Made by a program: the position numbers and the translations under genes | Shown here: piece by piece, positions 52,204-63,645 of the stretch | Layout: each line of letters begins with the position of its first letter | Position numbering within the stretch: position 1 is the stretch's first letter | Notes under the pieces: model-generated | The model's database searches: none | What the model was told of the DNA's origin: nothing | What the model saw: the letters and a program-made list of their open reading frames with translations, nothing else | Assembly: GCA_046290435.1 (NCBI GenBank) | Contig: JBKAGO010000052.1 | Location: 1-64,000, forward strand | Length of the DNA: 64,000 nt | Direction: 5' to 3' | DNA from: CAVQUE01 sp046290435 | Lineage (GTDB): Bacteria > Actinomycetota > Acidimicrobiia > Acidimicrobiales > UBA8592

Positions 52204-52209
52204 TAGCGT
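52204..52209 (+). promoter_or_regulatory. -10 box of the giant surface protein gene
   Basis: TAGCGT, giving a leader of about 45 bases to the ATG at 52262. Confidence 0.4.
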
Positions 52210-52261
52210 CAACGTGGCGCACCCCCGGAGACATCGGACGACACCGGCGGGACACCCCTCG

Positions 52262-55200
52262 ATGAGTATCTCTCCACGTCAGTTCGTCGCATCACTGGCT
52301 GCGACAGCCATGGTCGCAGTCGTGCTGCCCATCACGCTCGCCTCGCCCGCGGCCGCCGCACCCACGGCGGCCGACGACAGCGTCGACGTTTTCACGACGC
52401 CTGCCTTCGATCCCTTCGCCAACGACGACGACCCCGACGGGCCCTTCACGTTCGCACCCACTCAGGGGTTCTCGACCGCAGCGGGTGCCACGGTGAGCTG
52501 CGGCACCGTCACCGCCGGTCCACCCTCGTCGGTCACCTGTTCGGTCGACCCCGGGCCGGCACCCGGAGACACCGACACCTGGGCGTACACGATCCTCGGC
52601 ATCGGCGGTGCCACCTCATCGGCCACGGTGACCTTCACGTCCTCGGCACCGCCGCCCGACCCGGCGCCCACCGCTGTGGACGACACCCTGACCGTCCAGG
52701 CGGGATCGACGGCGACGTTCACGCCGACCGCCAACGACCTCGACGACGGCCCGACCTCCGAGCTCGTCGTCACCGCCATCTCCTCGGCCGCGGGTCACAC
52801 GGTCACGTGCGCGCCCCCGGCGGCTGGGCTGGCTGCCTGCTCCTATGTCGCCCCCCCGGGCACCGGCGGCACCAGCGACACCGTCACCTACACGATCACC
52901 GATGCCGGCGGCGGCACCGACACGGGCGAGGTGGCGGTCACCATCACCGCACCCCCGGCTCCCACCGAGACCATCATCACCGTCACCAAGGTCGCCGACC
53001 CCGGCATCGGGCGGACCTTCACGGTCAACCTGCGCGGGCCCGGCTTCTTCGGGTGCTCGGGAGCGACCTTCACGAGCTTCGTCCTCGCGCCGGGCCAGAC
53101 CTCGGCGGGCTACGCGGTGCCCGCCACGGGGCAGAACCTCTGCCTCGACGAGATCTCCGTCGCCGGCTACACGACGAGCTGGTCCTGCCAGGGAACGGTG
53201 ACCGGCCCCATCGCCGGAACGAGCCTCGCATCCGGTTCGTCCCAGCGCTTCCAGTTCACCGCCCCGGCGGGCGAGACGGCCATCGCCTGCACGGTGACCA
53301 ACACCATCGCCCAACAGACCCGCCTCACGGTGGCCAAGACCGACGCGAGCGGCACCGGCGAGGTGTTCCCGTTCGAGTACTCGGGACTCGTCTCCGGTTC
53401 GTTCACCCTGGCAGGCGGTCAGAGCCAGGTGATCGACCTGCCCTTCGACGGCACGATCGAGTTGACCGAACTCTACGATCGCAATCGGTTCCTCTTCCCG
53501 CAGATCACCTGCGTCGACGACAACAACCCCGGTGCGTTCGTCGCAGTGTCGAGGAACAACGTCGTCCCACGGATCACCCTTGTACTGGCGGCCGGACGAC
53601 AGGTCACCTGCACATTCGTCAACACGGTGCGGCCCACTGTCACCGTGGTCCACGAGGTCGACCCGGCCTCCACGGATCCCTTCACCTACCGCGGCGACCC
53701 GAGCTCTGCGTTCTTCGCCGGTCAGCGGACCTCCACCCTGAGTGACGGCGAGTCGGCCCTGTTCCCACTGTTCCCCGGACGGGCGTTCTCGATCGGTGTC
53801 TCGAGCGGGAGGCCCGCGGAGTTCGACCTCGAAGCAGTCGACTGCACCGTCGCCGGCGCCGGCGGCCCTGTTCCCTACTCGCCCACCGTCGACCTCGACG
53901 CCGCCCAGGTCGCGTTCCCCGAGCTCACCGACGAACAGATCACCTGCACCTTCCGGTGGGCCCGCCAGTCCGCCACCCTCGTGCCGTTGACCATCACGGG
54001 TCTCGTCAACGCCGTCGACCCTGCTGCGCAGCCCCCGGCAGTGATCGAGGTTCGTGACGCTGCCGGCGACCTGATCGACACCGTCACCCTCTCGAACGGG
54101 CAGAGCGACACCATCCTCGCTCCCACCCAACAGACCATCAGCATCCGCCAGGTCGGCCCGCCGGCCGGCACCGTCGTCGTGTGGGACTGCGGCGGCGCCA
54201 CCGAGGGACTCCTCGTCGAGCGGGTGCTCGTCAACGCATCTTCACCGACGTGCACCGTCCTCAACAGCTCCACCGCCGGCCTCAGCGGCAGCGCGAGCCT
54301 CGAGCTCGTCAAGGACGAGAGCCCGGCCCTCGGCGAGCGCTACGAGTGGGGCATCCGACGGGGCGGCTACGACTTCTGCGCCGTACAGACGGGCGAGGGC
54401 GGTGAACTCGGCATCGGCGCCGACCCGTTCTGTTTCGACCGTGACGGCAGCGGATCGTTCTTCGCCGAGTCGGGCCTCGGCGCGGGTACCTACACCGTCA
54501 CCGAGCTGAGCCGATCGGGGCTCGTCGTCACCGGTGTCGTCTGCACCGGCGGCGCCACGCTCACCTCGACCATCACCTACGGCACCGTCGACCGCGACGG
54601 CATCACGTTCGACACGTCGACCTTCGACATCACCCTCTCCGGTGGAGCCGCCGTCTGCACGGTGGCCAACCGGGCGCTCACGCCCGGCGATCCGACCGTC
54701 ACCATCACCAAGGCTGTCGTCGGCGACATCGCCGGTCCGTTCGACTTCGAGGTGTCGCCCTTCGGCGCGGTGACCGGCGGAATCGCCGGCCCTGACTTCT
54801 CCCTCGACGACGGCGACACCGAGTCGTTCACCATCGCAGCGGACACGCCGGTCACCCTCACCGAGACGGCCATCGCCGGGGTGAGCACCACGATCTCCTG
54901 CGACGGTGGCCCGGCGGTCCCTGGCACCACCCGCACCTTCGACCTGGCCACCGGCGTGAACACCTCGTGCATCGTGACGAACAGCCTCGATGGTCGCCTG
55001 GTCGTAGCGAAGGACGCCACCCCCGAGGGCCCGACGGCGTTCGGCGTGTCGATCGAGCGCGAGACCGCGCCAGGTGTGTTCGTCGCCGTCGGTGGCGGTT
55101 CCATCACCGATCCGGTCGGACCCGATCCCGACGGCACCGTCGTGGCCACCGCCACTGATGCCGGCACCTACCGGATCACCGAGGCACTGGTGGGCGACTA

Positions 55201-58200
55201 CGTGCCCACCGCTGTCGCCTGCACCGACACCACCGGCGCTGCGGTGCCCACCACCGCCATTGCCGTTGCCGCGACCTCGGCATCGTTCGATGTCACCATC
55301 GATGCCAACACCGTCGTCACCTGCGTGATCACCAACACCGAGGCCACGGCCGTCACCCACACGGTCACCGTCACCAAGGCCGTCGACATCGGCGGCGTGC
55401 CGGTGCCCGCCGGCATCGGCCCCTTCACCGTCACCACCTCGGGTTCGGCCATCGTGGCCGGCGCAGGACCCGTCGACCTCGCCGACGGCGACACCACCTC
55501 GGTGATCGTCGAGGACGCCTCGTCGCTCACCATCGCCGAGACGGCCGGCGCCGACGGGTTCGTCGTCGCCATCGACTGCGACGGCGGCATCGCTGCCGCC
55601 GGCGCCAGCCTCACCATTGCGACGGTCACCGGCGACCTCGACTGCACGGTCACCAACACCGCCTCGTCGGTCACGGTGACCAAAGACGTCGTCGGCATCG
55701 GCGGCGGCCTCTCCTGGGACTTCGAGGTCGCGGGCGCTCTCGGAGGCACCGGGGTGTTCTCGCTCGCCGACGGCGCATCCGCAACCGCGGTGGTGCCCGC
55801 CGGGGTGGCCACCACGGTCACCGAACTCGACGCCCTCGGTGCCACCGCCACCGTGGCGTGCGACGACGGCGGTGTCGGCACCGTCACCGGTGCCGCCACC
55901 GCGACGCTCACCCCTGCCGGCGGAGCGGCCTGGACCTGTGTCTTCACCAACACCTTCGACGTCCCGAGCGTCACGGTCGTGAAGGTCGCCGACGGTGTCA
56001 GCACGCCCGAGTTCGGTTTCACCGTCACCCCCGACGGGGTGCCGGGCACCACCGTCGCACTCGACACCGACCCGGCCACCCCGACGCCCGACCGGGTGAC
56101 CGTCACCGGCATCGCCGGCGCCGGGTTCACCATCACCGAGGCCACCGAGCCCGGCTGGCGCCTCACCGGCATCACCTGCGACGACGGCACCACCTCTGCC
56201 GGTCCGAGCGTCACGATCCCGGCCGGCGCCGGCGACGTCACCTGCACCTTCACCAACGTCGAGGACGCCACCATCACCGTGGTCATCGATGCCGATCCTG
56301 CGAGCCTCCAGAGCTTCGCGTTCACCGCCGGCGCGGGTGGTGCGGCACTGCCCGGATCACCGCTCGTCGACGACGGCTCCGGTTCGGACGACGACCGCAC
56401 CACCTTCGCGGTGCCCGGCGGCGACACCGTGACCATCACCGAGGTCGTGCCGGCGGGCTGGGTGCTCGCCGACGCCGGCTGCACCAACGGCGCCACCGCC
56501 GTCGGCGACACCGTCTCCTTCACCGCCGACCCCGGGACCGCCATCACCTGTACCTTCACCAACACCCGCGAAGCCGCCACCGTGGTGGTCACCAAGACGA
56601 CGCTCCCGGCGGCCCCGGACCTCTTCGCATTCTCGGCCCCCGGCGCGACGCCCGCGACATTCTCGCTCGCCGACGGTGACAGCGAGACCCTCACCGTCCC
56701 GGCCGGCGCCCCCCTCGCGATCACCGAGACGGTGCCCGCCGGTTGGATCTCGACGATCTCCTGCGACGACGGCAGCACCGGAACCGGATCGGTCCTCGTG
56801 ACCCCGGCGGCGGGCGCCACCGTGACCTGCGAGGTCACCAACACCGCCGATGCGGGCGGCCTCACGGTCATCAAGGCCGCGGCCCCGCAGGGGCCCGACG
56901 TCTACGGTTTCGCGCTGGAGCCGGTCGGCGGCGGCCCCGTCGTGGCCTTCGACCTCGTCGACGACGGCGGCACCGGCAACGTGGCCTCCTTTCCGGCGCT
57001 GGCCCCGGGCGACTACGTCCTCACCGAGACCGACAACGGCGGCCGTGAGACGTCGATCACCTGTTCCGATGGCACTACCGCCGACGGGGTGACCGTCTCG
57101 GTGACGGTCGCAGCCGGGGCGACACTGGTGTGCACGGTCGCGAACGTCGCGTCGGCCTCGGTCACCATCGACAAGACGGTCGAGGGATCGGTCGTCGGGC
57201 CGTTCGAGATCTCGGGCTTCCCGGGCCTGGGTACCGAGTCGCTCACCACCGCCGCCTCCACGGTGGTCACAGGGCTGGCCCCGGGCACCTACGTGTTCAC
57301 CGAGACCGATGCCGGCGGGGCGGCGGCGACCTCGTCGTCGTGCAGCAACGGCGCCACGGGCGCTGCGAGCATCACCGTCACGGTGGGCCCCGGCGAGGAC
57401 CTCACGTGCACCTTCGTCAACACCGAAGGCGCGACCCTGACGATCGCAAAGACGGTGGCGGCCGGGCCGATCATCGGGTCGTTCGATTTCGTGGGCGACC
57501 TGGGGGACTTCTCGCTCTTCGACGGCGGGACCGAGGTGGCCACCGGCCTCGCCCCGGGCACCTACACCGTCGTCGAGGACACTCCTGCCGGCTGGATCGC
57601 CACGGTGAGCTGCGACGACGGCACCACGAGCCCGACCGGTTCGATCACGGTCACCGTCGCCGCCGGCGACGCCGTCGTGTGCACGGTGTCGAACACCGGG
57701 CCCACCGTTGCACCACCGCCGCCACCGCCGCCGCCACCACCGCCGCCACCGCCACCGCCACCGCCGCCGCCGCCTCCGCCGGGCGACCCGGGCGACCCGG
57801 GTGATCCCGGCGATCCCGCAGACCCGGGCGACCCGGGCGACCCAGGCGACCCCGCCGACCCGGGCGACCCGGGTGATCCCGGCGATCCCGCAGACCCCGC
57901 AGACCCCGGCGACCCCGGCGACCCGGTTGATCCCGGCGATCCCGCAGACCCCGGCGACCCGGTTGATCCCGGCGATCCCGCAGACCCCGGCGATCCTCCG
58001 ACACTCCCCGAGCCCACGCCTACACCTGATCCGACGGCGGCGCCGCAGCCCACAACCACTCCAACCGACCCCACACCGCAGCCGACCGCCACCCCCGATC
58101 CCACCGAGCCGACTCCCACGGCCACGCCCACTCCCGCACCTGCAGATCCGGACCCGACGCCGACGCCGAGCACCGAGGTCGCACCGCCGGCAACCGACCC

Positions 58201-58657
58201 CACCCCGTCACCGAGCCCGGAACCCTCGACACCCACACCCACACCCACACCCGAAGTGCTCGGCGAGACGACCGAGCGAGCGCTCGAGACGGAGCCGCCC
58301 GAGCCGACCGAACCGCTCACCGAGGACACCGATCTCATCGTCCTCGAGCGGGGCGCCCCGATCCCCATCGACATCGACTGCGACGGGACGGTGACCGTGT
58401 CGGTCAACGGCGGCGAAGCGACCACGGGACCGATCGACACCAGCGGACTCGACCCCGGCGACCACGACATCGAGGTGCGCTGCGACGACGAACCCGTCAT
58501 TCAGATCACCGCGACGGTGTTCGATCAGAACGCCGGCGGCGCCGGTACCGCATCATCGGCGAGCGTGGTGATCATGTTCGTCATGTTGGCCAGCGGGGTG
58601 GTGGCGCTGACCCCGGCGTCGGGCGCAGGCGCGCTGGCCTTCGCCCGCCGCCGCTGA
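52262..58657 (+). CDS. Giant repetitive cell-surface protein
   Basis: 2131 residues. Signal peptide 1-33 (to ASPAAAA). Two cadherin/Big-like domains (about 35-230; DDTLTVQAGSTATFTPTAND). Then fifteen tandem beta domains of about 105 residues (about 235-1813), each starting like TVTKVAD and ending in C-[TIVE]-[VF]-x-N (CTVTNT, CTFVNT), with one or two further cysteines: prealbumin-like/DUF5979-type folds. Then 23 prolines (1818-1840), 24 Gly/Ala/Val-Asp-Pro triplets (1841-1912), a Pro-Thr stalk, a last beta domain (about 2025-2105) and a C-terminal hydrophobic segment ending ARRR. No LPXTG motif is seen. It is probably a membrane-anchored stalked adhesin or S-layer-like fibre. Confidence 0.87.
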   Translation: MSISPRQFVASLAATAMVAVVLPITLASPAAAAPTAADDSVDVFTTPAFDPFANDDDPDGPFTFAPTQGFSTAAGATVSCGTVTAGPPSSVTCSVDPGPAPGDTDTWAYTILGIGGATSSATVTFTSSAPPPDPAPTAVDDTLTVQAGSTATFTPTANDLDDGPTSELVVTAISSAAGHTVTCAPPAAGLAACSYVAPPGTGGTSDTVTYTITDAGGGTDTGEVAVTITAPPAPTETIITVTKVADPGIGRTFTVNLRGPGFFGCSGATFTSFVLAPGQTSAGYAVPATGQNLCLDEISVAGYTTSWSCQGTVTGPIAGTSLASGSSQRFQFTAPAGETAIACTVTNTIAQQTRLTVAKTDASGTGEVFPFEYSGLVSGSFTLAGGQSQVIDLPFDGTIELTELYDRNRFLFPQITCVDDNNPGAFVAVSRNNVVPRITLVLAAGRQVTCTFVNTVRPTVTVVHEVDPASTDPFTYRGDPSSAFFAGQRTSTLSDGESALFPLFPGRAFSIGVSSGRPAEFDLEAVDCTVAGAGGPVPYSPTVDLDAAQVAFPELTDEQITCTFRWARQSATLVPLTITGLVNAVDPAAQPPAVIEVRDAAGDLIDTVTLSNGQSDTILAPTQQTISIRQVGPPAGTVVVWDCGGATEGLLVERVLVNASSPTCTVLNSSTAGLSGSASLELVKDESPALGERYEWGIRRGGYDFCAVQTGEGGELGIGADPFCFDRDGSGSFFAESGLGAGTYTVTELSRSGLVVTGVVCTGGATLTSTITYGTVDRDGITFDTSTFDITLSGGAAVCTVANRALTPGDPTVTITKAVVGDIAGPFDFEVSPFGAVTGGIAGPDFSLDDGDTESFTIAADTPVTLTETAIAGVSTTISCDGGPAVPGTTRTFDLATGVNTSCIVTNSLDGRLVVAKDATPEGPTAFGVSIERETAPGVFVAVGGGSITDPVGPDPDGTVVATATDAGTYRITEALVGDYVPTAVACTDTTGAAVPTTAIAVAATSASFDVTIDANTVVTCVITNTEATAVTHTVTVTKAVDIGGVPVPAGIGPFTVTTSGSAIVAGAGPVDLADGDTTSVIVEDASSLTIAETAGADGFVVAIDCDGGIAAAGASLTIATVTGDLDCTVTNTASSVTVTKDVVGIGGGLSWDFEVAGALGGTGVFSLADGASATAVVPAGVATTVTELDALGATATVACDDGGVGTVTGAATATLTPAGGAAWTCVFTNTFDVPSVTVVKVADGVSTPEFGFTVTPDGVPGTTVALDTDPATPTPDRVTVTGIAGAGFTITEATEPGWRLTGITCDDGTTSAGPSVTIPAGAGDVTCTFTNVEDATITVVIDADPASLQSFAFTAGAGGAALPGSPLVDDGSGSDDDRTTFAVPGGDTVTITEVVPAGWVLADAGCTNGATAVGDTVSFTADPGTAITCTFTNTREAATVVVTKTTLPAAPDLFAFSAPGATPATFSLADGDSETLTVPAGAPLAITETVPAGWISTISCDDGSTGTGSVLVTPAAGATVTCEVTNTADAGGLTVIKAAAPQGPDVYGFALEPVGGGPVVAFDLVDDGGTGNVASFPALAPGDYVLTETDNGGRETSITCSDGTTADGVTVSVTVAAGATLVCTVANVASASVTIDKTVEGSVVGPFEISGFPGLGTESLTTAASTVVTGLAPGTYVFTETDAGGAAATSSSCSNGATGAASITVTVGPGEDLTCTFVNTEGATLTIAKTVAAGPIIGSFDFVGDLGDFSLFDGGTEVATGLAPGTYTVVEDTPAGWIATVSCDDGTTSPTGSITVTVAAGDAVVCTVSNTGPTVAPPPPPPPPPPPPPPPPPPPPPPPGDPGDPGDPGDPADPGDPGDPGDPADPGDPGDPGDPADPADPGDPGDPVDPGDPADPGDPVDPGDPADPGDPPTLPEPTPTPDPTAAPQPTTTPTDPTPQPTATPDPTEPTPTATPTPAPADPDPTPTPSTEVAPPATDPTPSPSPEPSTPTPTPTPEVLGETTERALETEPPEPTEPLTEDTDLIVLERGAPIPIDIDCDGTVTVSVNGGEATTGPIDTSGLDPGDHDIEVRCDDEPVIQITATVFDQNAGGAGTASSASVVIMFVMLASGVVALTPASGAGALAFARRR
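57713..57781 (+). repeat. Poly-proline codon run (23 CCN codons)
   Basis: CCG and CCA codons in irregular order encode 23 consecutive prolines in the surface protein. A ribosome-stalling stretch that normally needs EF-P. Confidence 0.9.
57782..57997 (+). repeat. Array of 24 nine-base (G/A/V)-Asp-Pro repeats
   Basis: Nine-base units such as GGCGACCCG and GGTGATCCC encode GDP, ADP or VDP. Larger blocks of units recur (GDP-GDP-GDP-ADP, then VDP-GDP-ADP-GDP), pointing to expansion by unequal exchange. Confidence 0.9.
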
Positions 58658-58700
58658 ACGCTGGGATCGGTCGGCCCGGGCCCGCAGCCCGAGCCCACCG

Positions 58701-59492
58701 TCAGATGTGGCCGCCCGAGCCGCCGTCGACGGGGATCGACGCGCCGTTGACGTACGACGCCGCGTCGCTGCACAGGAACACGATCATCGCCGCGACCTCC
58801 TCGGCGGTGCCGTAGCGCCCCACCGGCACACCCTTGCCGTTGCGTTCGAGGACGGCCTCGCGGGTGGTGTCGGCCGCAGCCGCAACCTCGTCGGCGGCCC
58901 GCTCCCACATGGGCGTGTGGATCAGGCCCGGCAGCACCGAGTTGACCAGCACGCCGTCGCGACCGTACTTACCGGCCAGGGCCTTGCCCGTGGCCACCAT
59001 CGCCGCCTTGGTCGCGGCGTAGTCGATGAGCGTCGCACCGGGATAGAAGGCCGCGCCGCTCGAGATCATCACGACCCGCCCCCACCCCTGCGCCCGCATG
59101 TCGGGCAGCCAATGGCGCGTGCAGCGCACCGCGGACATCAGGTTGAGCTGATGCAACGAGGCCCAGTCGTCGTCGGTCATGTACAAGAAGTTGCGTGACG
59201 GCGACGCTCCCACGTTGTTGACCACGATGTCCGCGCCGCCGAGCGCCTCGTCGACGGCCTCGCAGAATCCGGCTGTCGATGCGGCATCGGCCATGTCGGC
59301 GACGAAGCCGTGCACGGTGCCGTCCCCAGACGGCGGCGCGTACGCGGCGAGCTCGTCGACGGATTCGGTGCCTCGGGCGCAGAACGCCACGCTCGCGCCG
59401 TGGTCGGCGAGCAGCCGTACAGCGGCCGCCCCGATACCCAGGCTCGCGCCCGTCACGACGGCCCGGCGGCCGGTCAGGTCCAGATCGATCAT
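58701..59492 (-). CDS. SDR-family oxidoreductase
   Basis: 263 residues. VVTGASLGIGAAAVRLL, an arginine after strand 2 (FCARGTESVDEL) favouring NADPH, NNVGAS, Ser in MISSGAAF and YAATKAAM. C-terminus NGASIPVDGGSGGHI fits. Similar to 3-oxoacyl-ACP reductases and xenobiotic dehydrogenases, exact substrate unknown. GGGGGA before ATG 59492 is a good ribosome site. Confidence 0.86.
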   Translation of the reverse strand: MIDLDLTGRRAVVTGASLGIGAAAVRLLADHGASVAFCARGTESVDELAAYAPPSGDGTVHGFVADMADAASTAGFCEAVDEALGGADIVVNNVGASPSRNFLYMTDDDWASLHQLNLMSAVRCTRHWLPDMRAQGWGRVVMISSGAAFYPGATLIDYAATKAAMVATGKALAGKYGRDGVLVNSVLPGLIHTPMWERAADEVAAAADTTREAVLERNGKGVPVGRYGTAEEVAAMIVFLCSDAASYVNGASIPVDGGSGGHI

Positions 59493-59634
59493 CGTTCCCC
59501 CTGTATCGATGGCCGACCGATGACGGCCGTCACCACCGTAGTGACCGCAGCGGGAGCGATGCGGCGGGGCGACCGCGCTGGCACCCGAGCCCGCCTGGGA
59601 AGTGTGGACGGGACCGACGTGCCACAGTGGGTCG

Positions 59635-60420
59635 ATGACCACTGGAGATGCAGACCGCCGGCTCCGCCGTGAACCACCGCGCTTCCGGCGGTTGCAGGTG
59701 CGATCGAAGCAGCAGCTCAGCCCCCACATGCTCCGCATCGTCCTGGGCGGCGACGAGCTCGACGGGTTCGCCATCGAATCACCGGCATCGAGCGTCCGGC
59801 TCCTGATCCCTCCACGTGGCGAACGCACGCTCGTCATGCCCACGTGGAACGGCAACCAGTTCGAGCTGCCCGACGGCACCCGGGCCCCGATCAGGACGTT
59901 CACGCCCCGCTATCACGACGACGCCCGCCGCGAGCTCACCCTCGACGTCGTGCTGCACGATCACGGCGCCGCCACCGACTGGGCGCGAGCTGCCGAGGTC
60001 GGCGACGACGCCGCCATCTCGGGCCCGGGTCGCAGCGAGACCATCGACGACGACGCCCGCTCTCATCTTCTCGTGGGCGACGAGAGCGCCATCCCGGCCA
60101 TCGGCCAGCTGCTCGAGGCGATCGACCCCGACCACCCCGTCGACGTGCACATCGAGATCGCCTCGCCCGATGCGGTGCTCGAGCTCCCCGCGCATCCAAA
60201 TGCCACCGTGACCTGGCATGCGTGCACCCCCGACGCAGCACCGGGCACCGCCATGACCGCCGTCGTCGAAGCCGTCGCCGAGCTCCCGGACTCGGTGTGG
60301 GTGGCGGGCGAGGCCGCGGCGGTGCAGCGGATCCGCACCCACCTCTTCGACGAACGCGACCGAACGCGGGCGAACGTCACCGCACGCGGGTACTGGAAAC
60401 ACGGCCGATCCGCGACGTGA
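59635..60420 (+). CDS. Siderophore-interacting protein (SIP) family flavoreductase
   Basis: 261 residues. RTFTPRYHD binds FAD; LDVVLHDHGAATDWARAAEVGD and ISGPGRS are the next family blocks; LLVGDESAIPAIGQLLEAI is the NAD(P)H side; the C-terminus GYWKHGRS is a diagnostic ending. These enzymes reduce ferric siderophores in the cytosol and release iron. No siderophore synthesis or uptake gene is in the window. ATG at 59635 is chosen as the family N-terminus starts here. Confidence 0.88.
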   Translation: MTTGDADRRLRREPPRFRRLQVRSKQQLSPHMLRIVLGGDELDGFAIESPASSVRLLIPPRGERTLVMPTWNGNQFELPDGTRAPIRTFTPRYHDDARRELTLDVVLHDHGAATDWARAAEVGDDAAISGPGRSETIDDDARSHLLVGDESAIPAIGQLLEAIDPDHPVDVHIEIASPDAVLELPAHPNATVTWHACTPDAAPGTAMTAVVEAVAELPDSVWVAGEAAAVQRIRTHLFDERDRTRANVTARGYWKHGRSAT

Positions 60421-60486
60421 CCGGCGGTCGACCCTGCCGCCACGCCGTTGCTGTCGGGCCGCCCGGAGACAAGCCGCGCTCCCTCC

Positions 60487-60521
60487 TACACTGACGCGGG
60501 CGAACGAGACGTTCCGTTCGC
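60487..60521 (+). promoter_or_regulatory. gpmI promoter and leader hairpin
   Basis: TACACT (60487-60492) as -10 box; the predicted start of transcription is next to an inverted repeat GCGAAC (60500-60505) / GTTCGC (60516-60521), with GAACG-AGA-CGTTC inside it. It could be an operator or a 5' stabilising hairpin. Confidence 0.4.
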
Positions 60522-60550
60522 GCCCCCGACCCGCCACCTCGAGGCCGATC

Positions 60551-62172
<1,622 letters not shown>

Positions 62173-62176
<4 letters not shown>

Positions 62177-62203
62177 CTGCGCTGGGCCCCGCCTCCGCGT
62201 CAG
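62173..62203. terminator. Stop-codon inverted repeat, gpmI/M6 convergence
   Basis: CTGAC (62173-62177) and GTCAG (62199-62203) pair and contain both stops; weak 5-bp stem. Confidence 0.25.
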
Positions 62204-63633
62204 CCGGCGTCGATGACGACCTCGAGCCGGCCTCCCTGGCGACCGACCACGCGCACGGTCGCTCCGTCGACCCGCACGGACTGGCCGACGCGCAGCGTCG
62301 CATCCGACCGGGGCCCGGTGCCGCACCCCCGGTCGTCGGATCTGCCGCCGGCCACCCGGATGGGTCCGAGGCCGGTCTCGACACGAGAGTCGAGCGTGGC
62401 CACGAGCACACCGGACCGGCAGACGCCCGGGTCCAGGTCCGAGGGCCGCCGGTGCTCGATGGTCACGCCGGTGAAGCGCCCGGTCCGGACGAACACCGAC
62501 TTGGTGCCCCGGGGGCCTGCGCTGGGCGCCAGCACCGCCGAGGTCGAGCCCCTGCGGGCGCCGCAGAGCGTCTGATTGGGACGGAGCCACCCGAGGCGTG
62601 TCTTGTTCCACACGAACAGGTCGGTGCGGGGTTCGAAGATCGACCCCATCCAGTCCCAGAGGCCGACGAACTCGTGCTGTTGGGGCTCGAAGAAGGCATA
62701 GAGGTCCGCCAACCCGAGCGTGTGGAGCAGCTCGTGTTCGAAGATGACACCCGAGACCTCCTCGGCATCGCTGCCGAAGGTGACGGCCGGGCCGAGCACA
62801 CCTTCGTCGGCCACGAGCGCCCCGGGCAGCCCCCGGAACGCCGCCGATCCGAACAGGTTCGCGGCGTCGGGGACCACGACCAGCGGCAGGTCGACATCGG
62901 AGAAGTCCACGTCGGCGTCAGCGGCATCGATGGCGTCCTGCAGGTAGACGAGGTGCTCGTCGTAGGTGATGCCGTCGTCGAAGCCGTACGAACGCGCCGA
63001 GGCCGGCATGCGCGTCCATCCGGGCGTGGTGGCGACGATGTCGACCGAGAAGCGGCCGTTGGAGGTGCGCTCGAGCACGTCGATGCCTGCGTCCATCCAT
63101 GCCTGGTTGGCCGGGCGGGGATCGCCCTGGCCCGCCGCTCCGGGGAAGTCGACGAACAGGACCGCGATCCGCAGGGTGCCGATCGAGGAGAGGTTGACCG
63201 CCCCATCGAGGTCGTTCGGCGGGCCCACCGAGAGGTAGGCGTCGGTGGCGCCGAGGCGTGCGCACCGGGAGCGGGCCCGGTTGACGGGCATGGCGCGGCG
63301 CTCGACCCGGGCGCGAGCCGTCACGTCGCCGACCGTCACCCGCACCGGGCGCGCCAGCGCACGGCGCGGTACCTGGACGACTCGGGTGGACGAGCCGGGA
63401 GCGAGACGCAGCCGCCGGGTGACCGGGCCGACACGAACCTGCGCCGTCTGTGCCGTGGCGCCCTCGACATCGAGGCGCACGAAACAGCGGGCTCCATGGC
63501 ACTGCGCCACCGGGCCGATCGCGACTCGGGCGCGCTGCGCTCCCGCCGGGGCCGCGGCGAACAAGGCAGCGAGACCCAACCACACCGTGATCAGGCCGAG
63601 GACGCGACGCCATGGAACCGCGATGTGAGACAC
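62200..63633 (-). CDS. Secreted M6-like zinc metalloprotease
   Basis: 477 residues. Signal peptide 1-33 (LGLAALFAAAPAGAQ). Residues 34-135 are a beta-rich N-terminal region, followed by a metalloprotease domain from about 155: VLFVDFPGAAGQ, then zinc site FEHELLHTLGLADLY (H300, E301, H304, G307, D310), the HExxHxxGxxD pattern of M6/immune-inhibitor-A-like enzymes. Four cysteines probably pair outside the cell. GTG 63633 is chosen over the longer frame to 63726 because TACGGT ends 6 bases upstream and the signal peptide starts here. Substrate unknown. Confidence 0.85.
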   Translation of the reverse strand: MSHIAVPWRRVLGLITVWLGLAALFAAAPAGAQRARVAIGPVAQCHGARCFVRLDVEGATAQTAQVRVGPVTRRLRLAPGSSTRVVQVPRRALARPVRVTVGDVTARARVERRAMPVNRARSRCARLGATDAYLSVGPPNDLDGAVNLSSIGTLRIAVLFVDFPGAAGQGDPRPANQAWMDAGIDVLERTSNGRFSVDIVATTPGWTRMPASARSYGFDDGITYDEHLVYLQDAIDAADADVDFSDVDLPLVVVPDAANLFGSAAFRGLPGALVADEGVLGPAVTFGSDAEEVSGVIFEHELLHTLGLADLYAFFEPQQHEFVGLWDWMGSIFEPRTDLFVWNKTRLGWLRPNQTLCGARRGSTSAVLAPSAGPRGTKSVFVRTGRFTGVTIEHRRPSDLDPGVCRSGVLVATLDSRVETGLGPIRVAGGRSDDRGCGTGPRSDATLRVGQSVRVDGATVRVVGRQGGRLEVVIDAG

Positions 63634-63639
63634 GGCCGC

Positions 63640-63645
63640 ACCGTA
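63640..63645 (-). promoter_or_regulatory. -10 box of the M6 protease gene, leaderless
   Basis: Minus-strand TACGGT, 6 bases, GTG at 63633. Confidence 0.5.

Noticed and set aside
57782..57997. Possible collagen-like Gly-X-Y domain
   Set aside because: Gly is replaced by Ala or Val every few triplets, which would break a triple helix; a stiff extended stalk is likelier.
57782..57997. CRISPR-like array
   Set aside because: Units are nine bases, in frame and coding, with no spacers.
57562..58500. 312-codon Gly/Ser-rich minus-strand frame opposite the Pro/GDP stalk
   Set aside because: It is the mirror of the repeat array; apparent glycine repeats arise from CCG/GGC codons.
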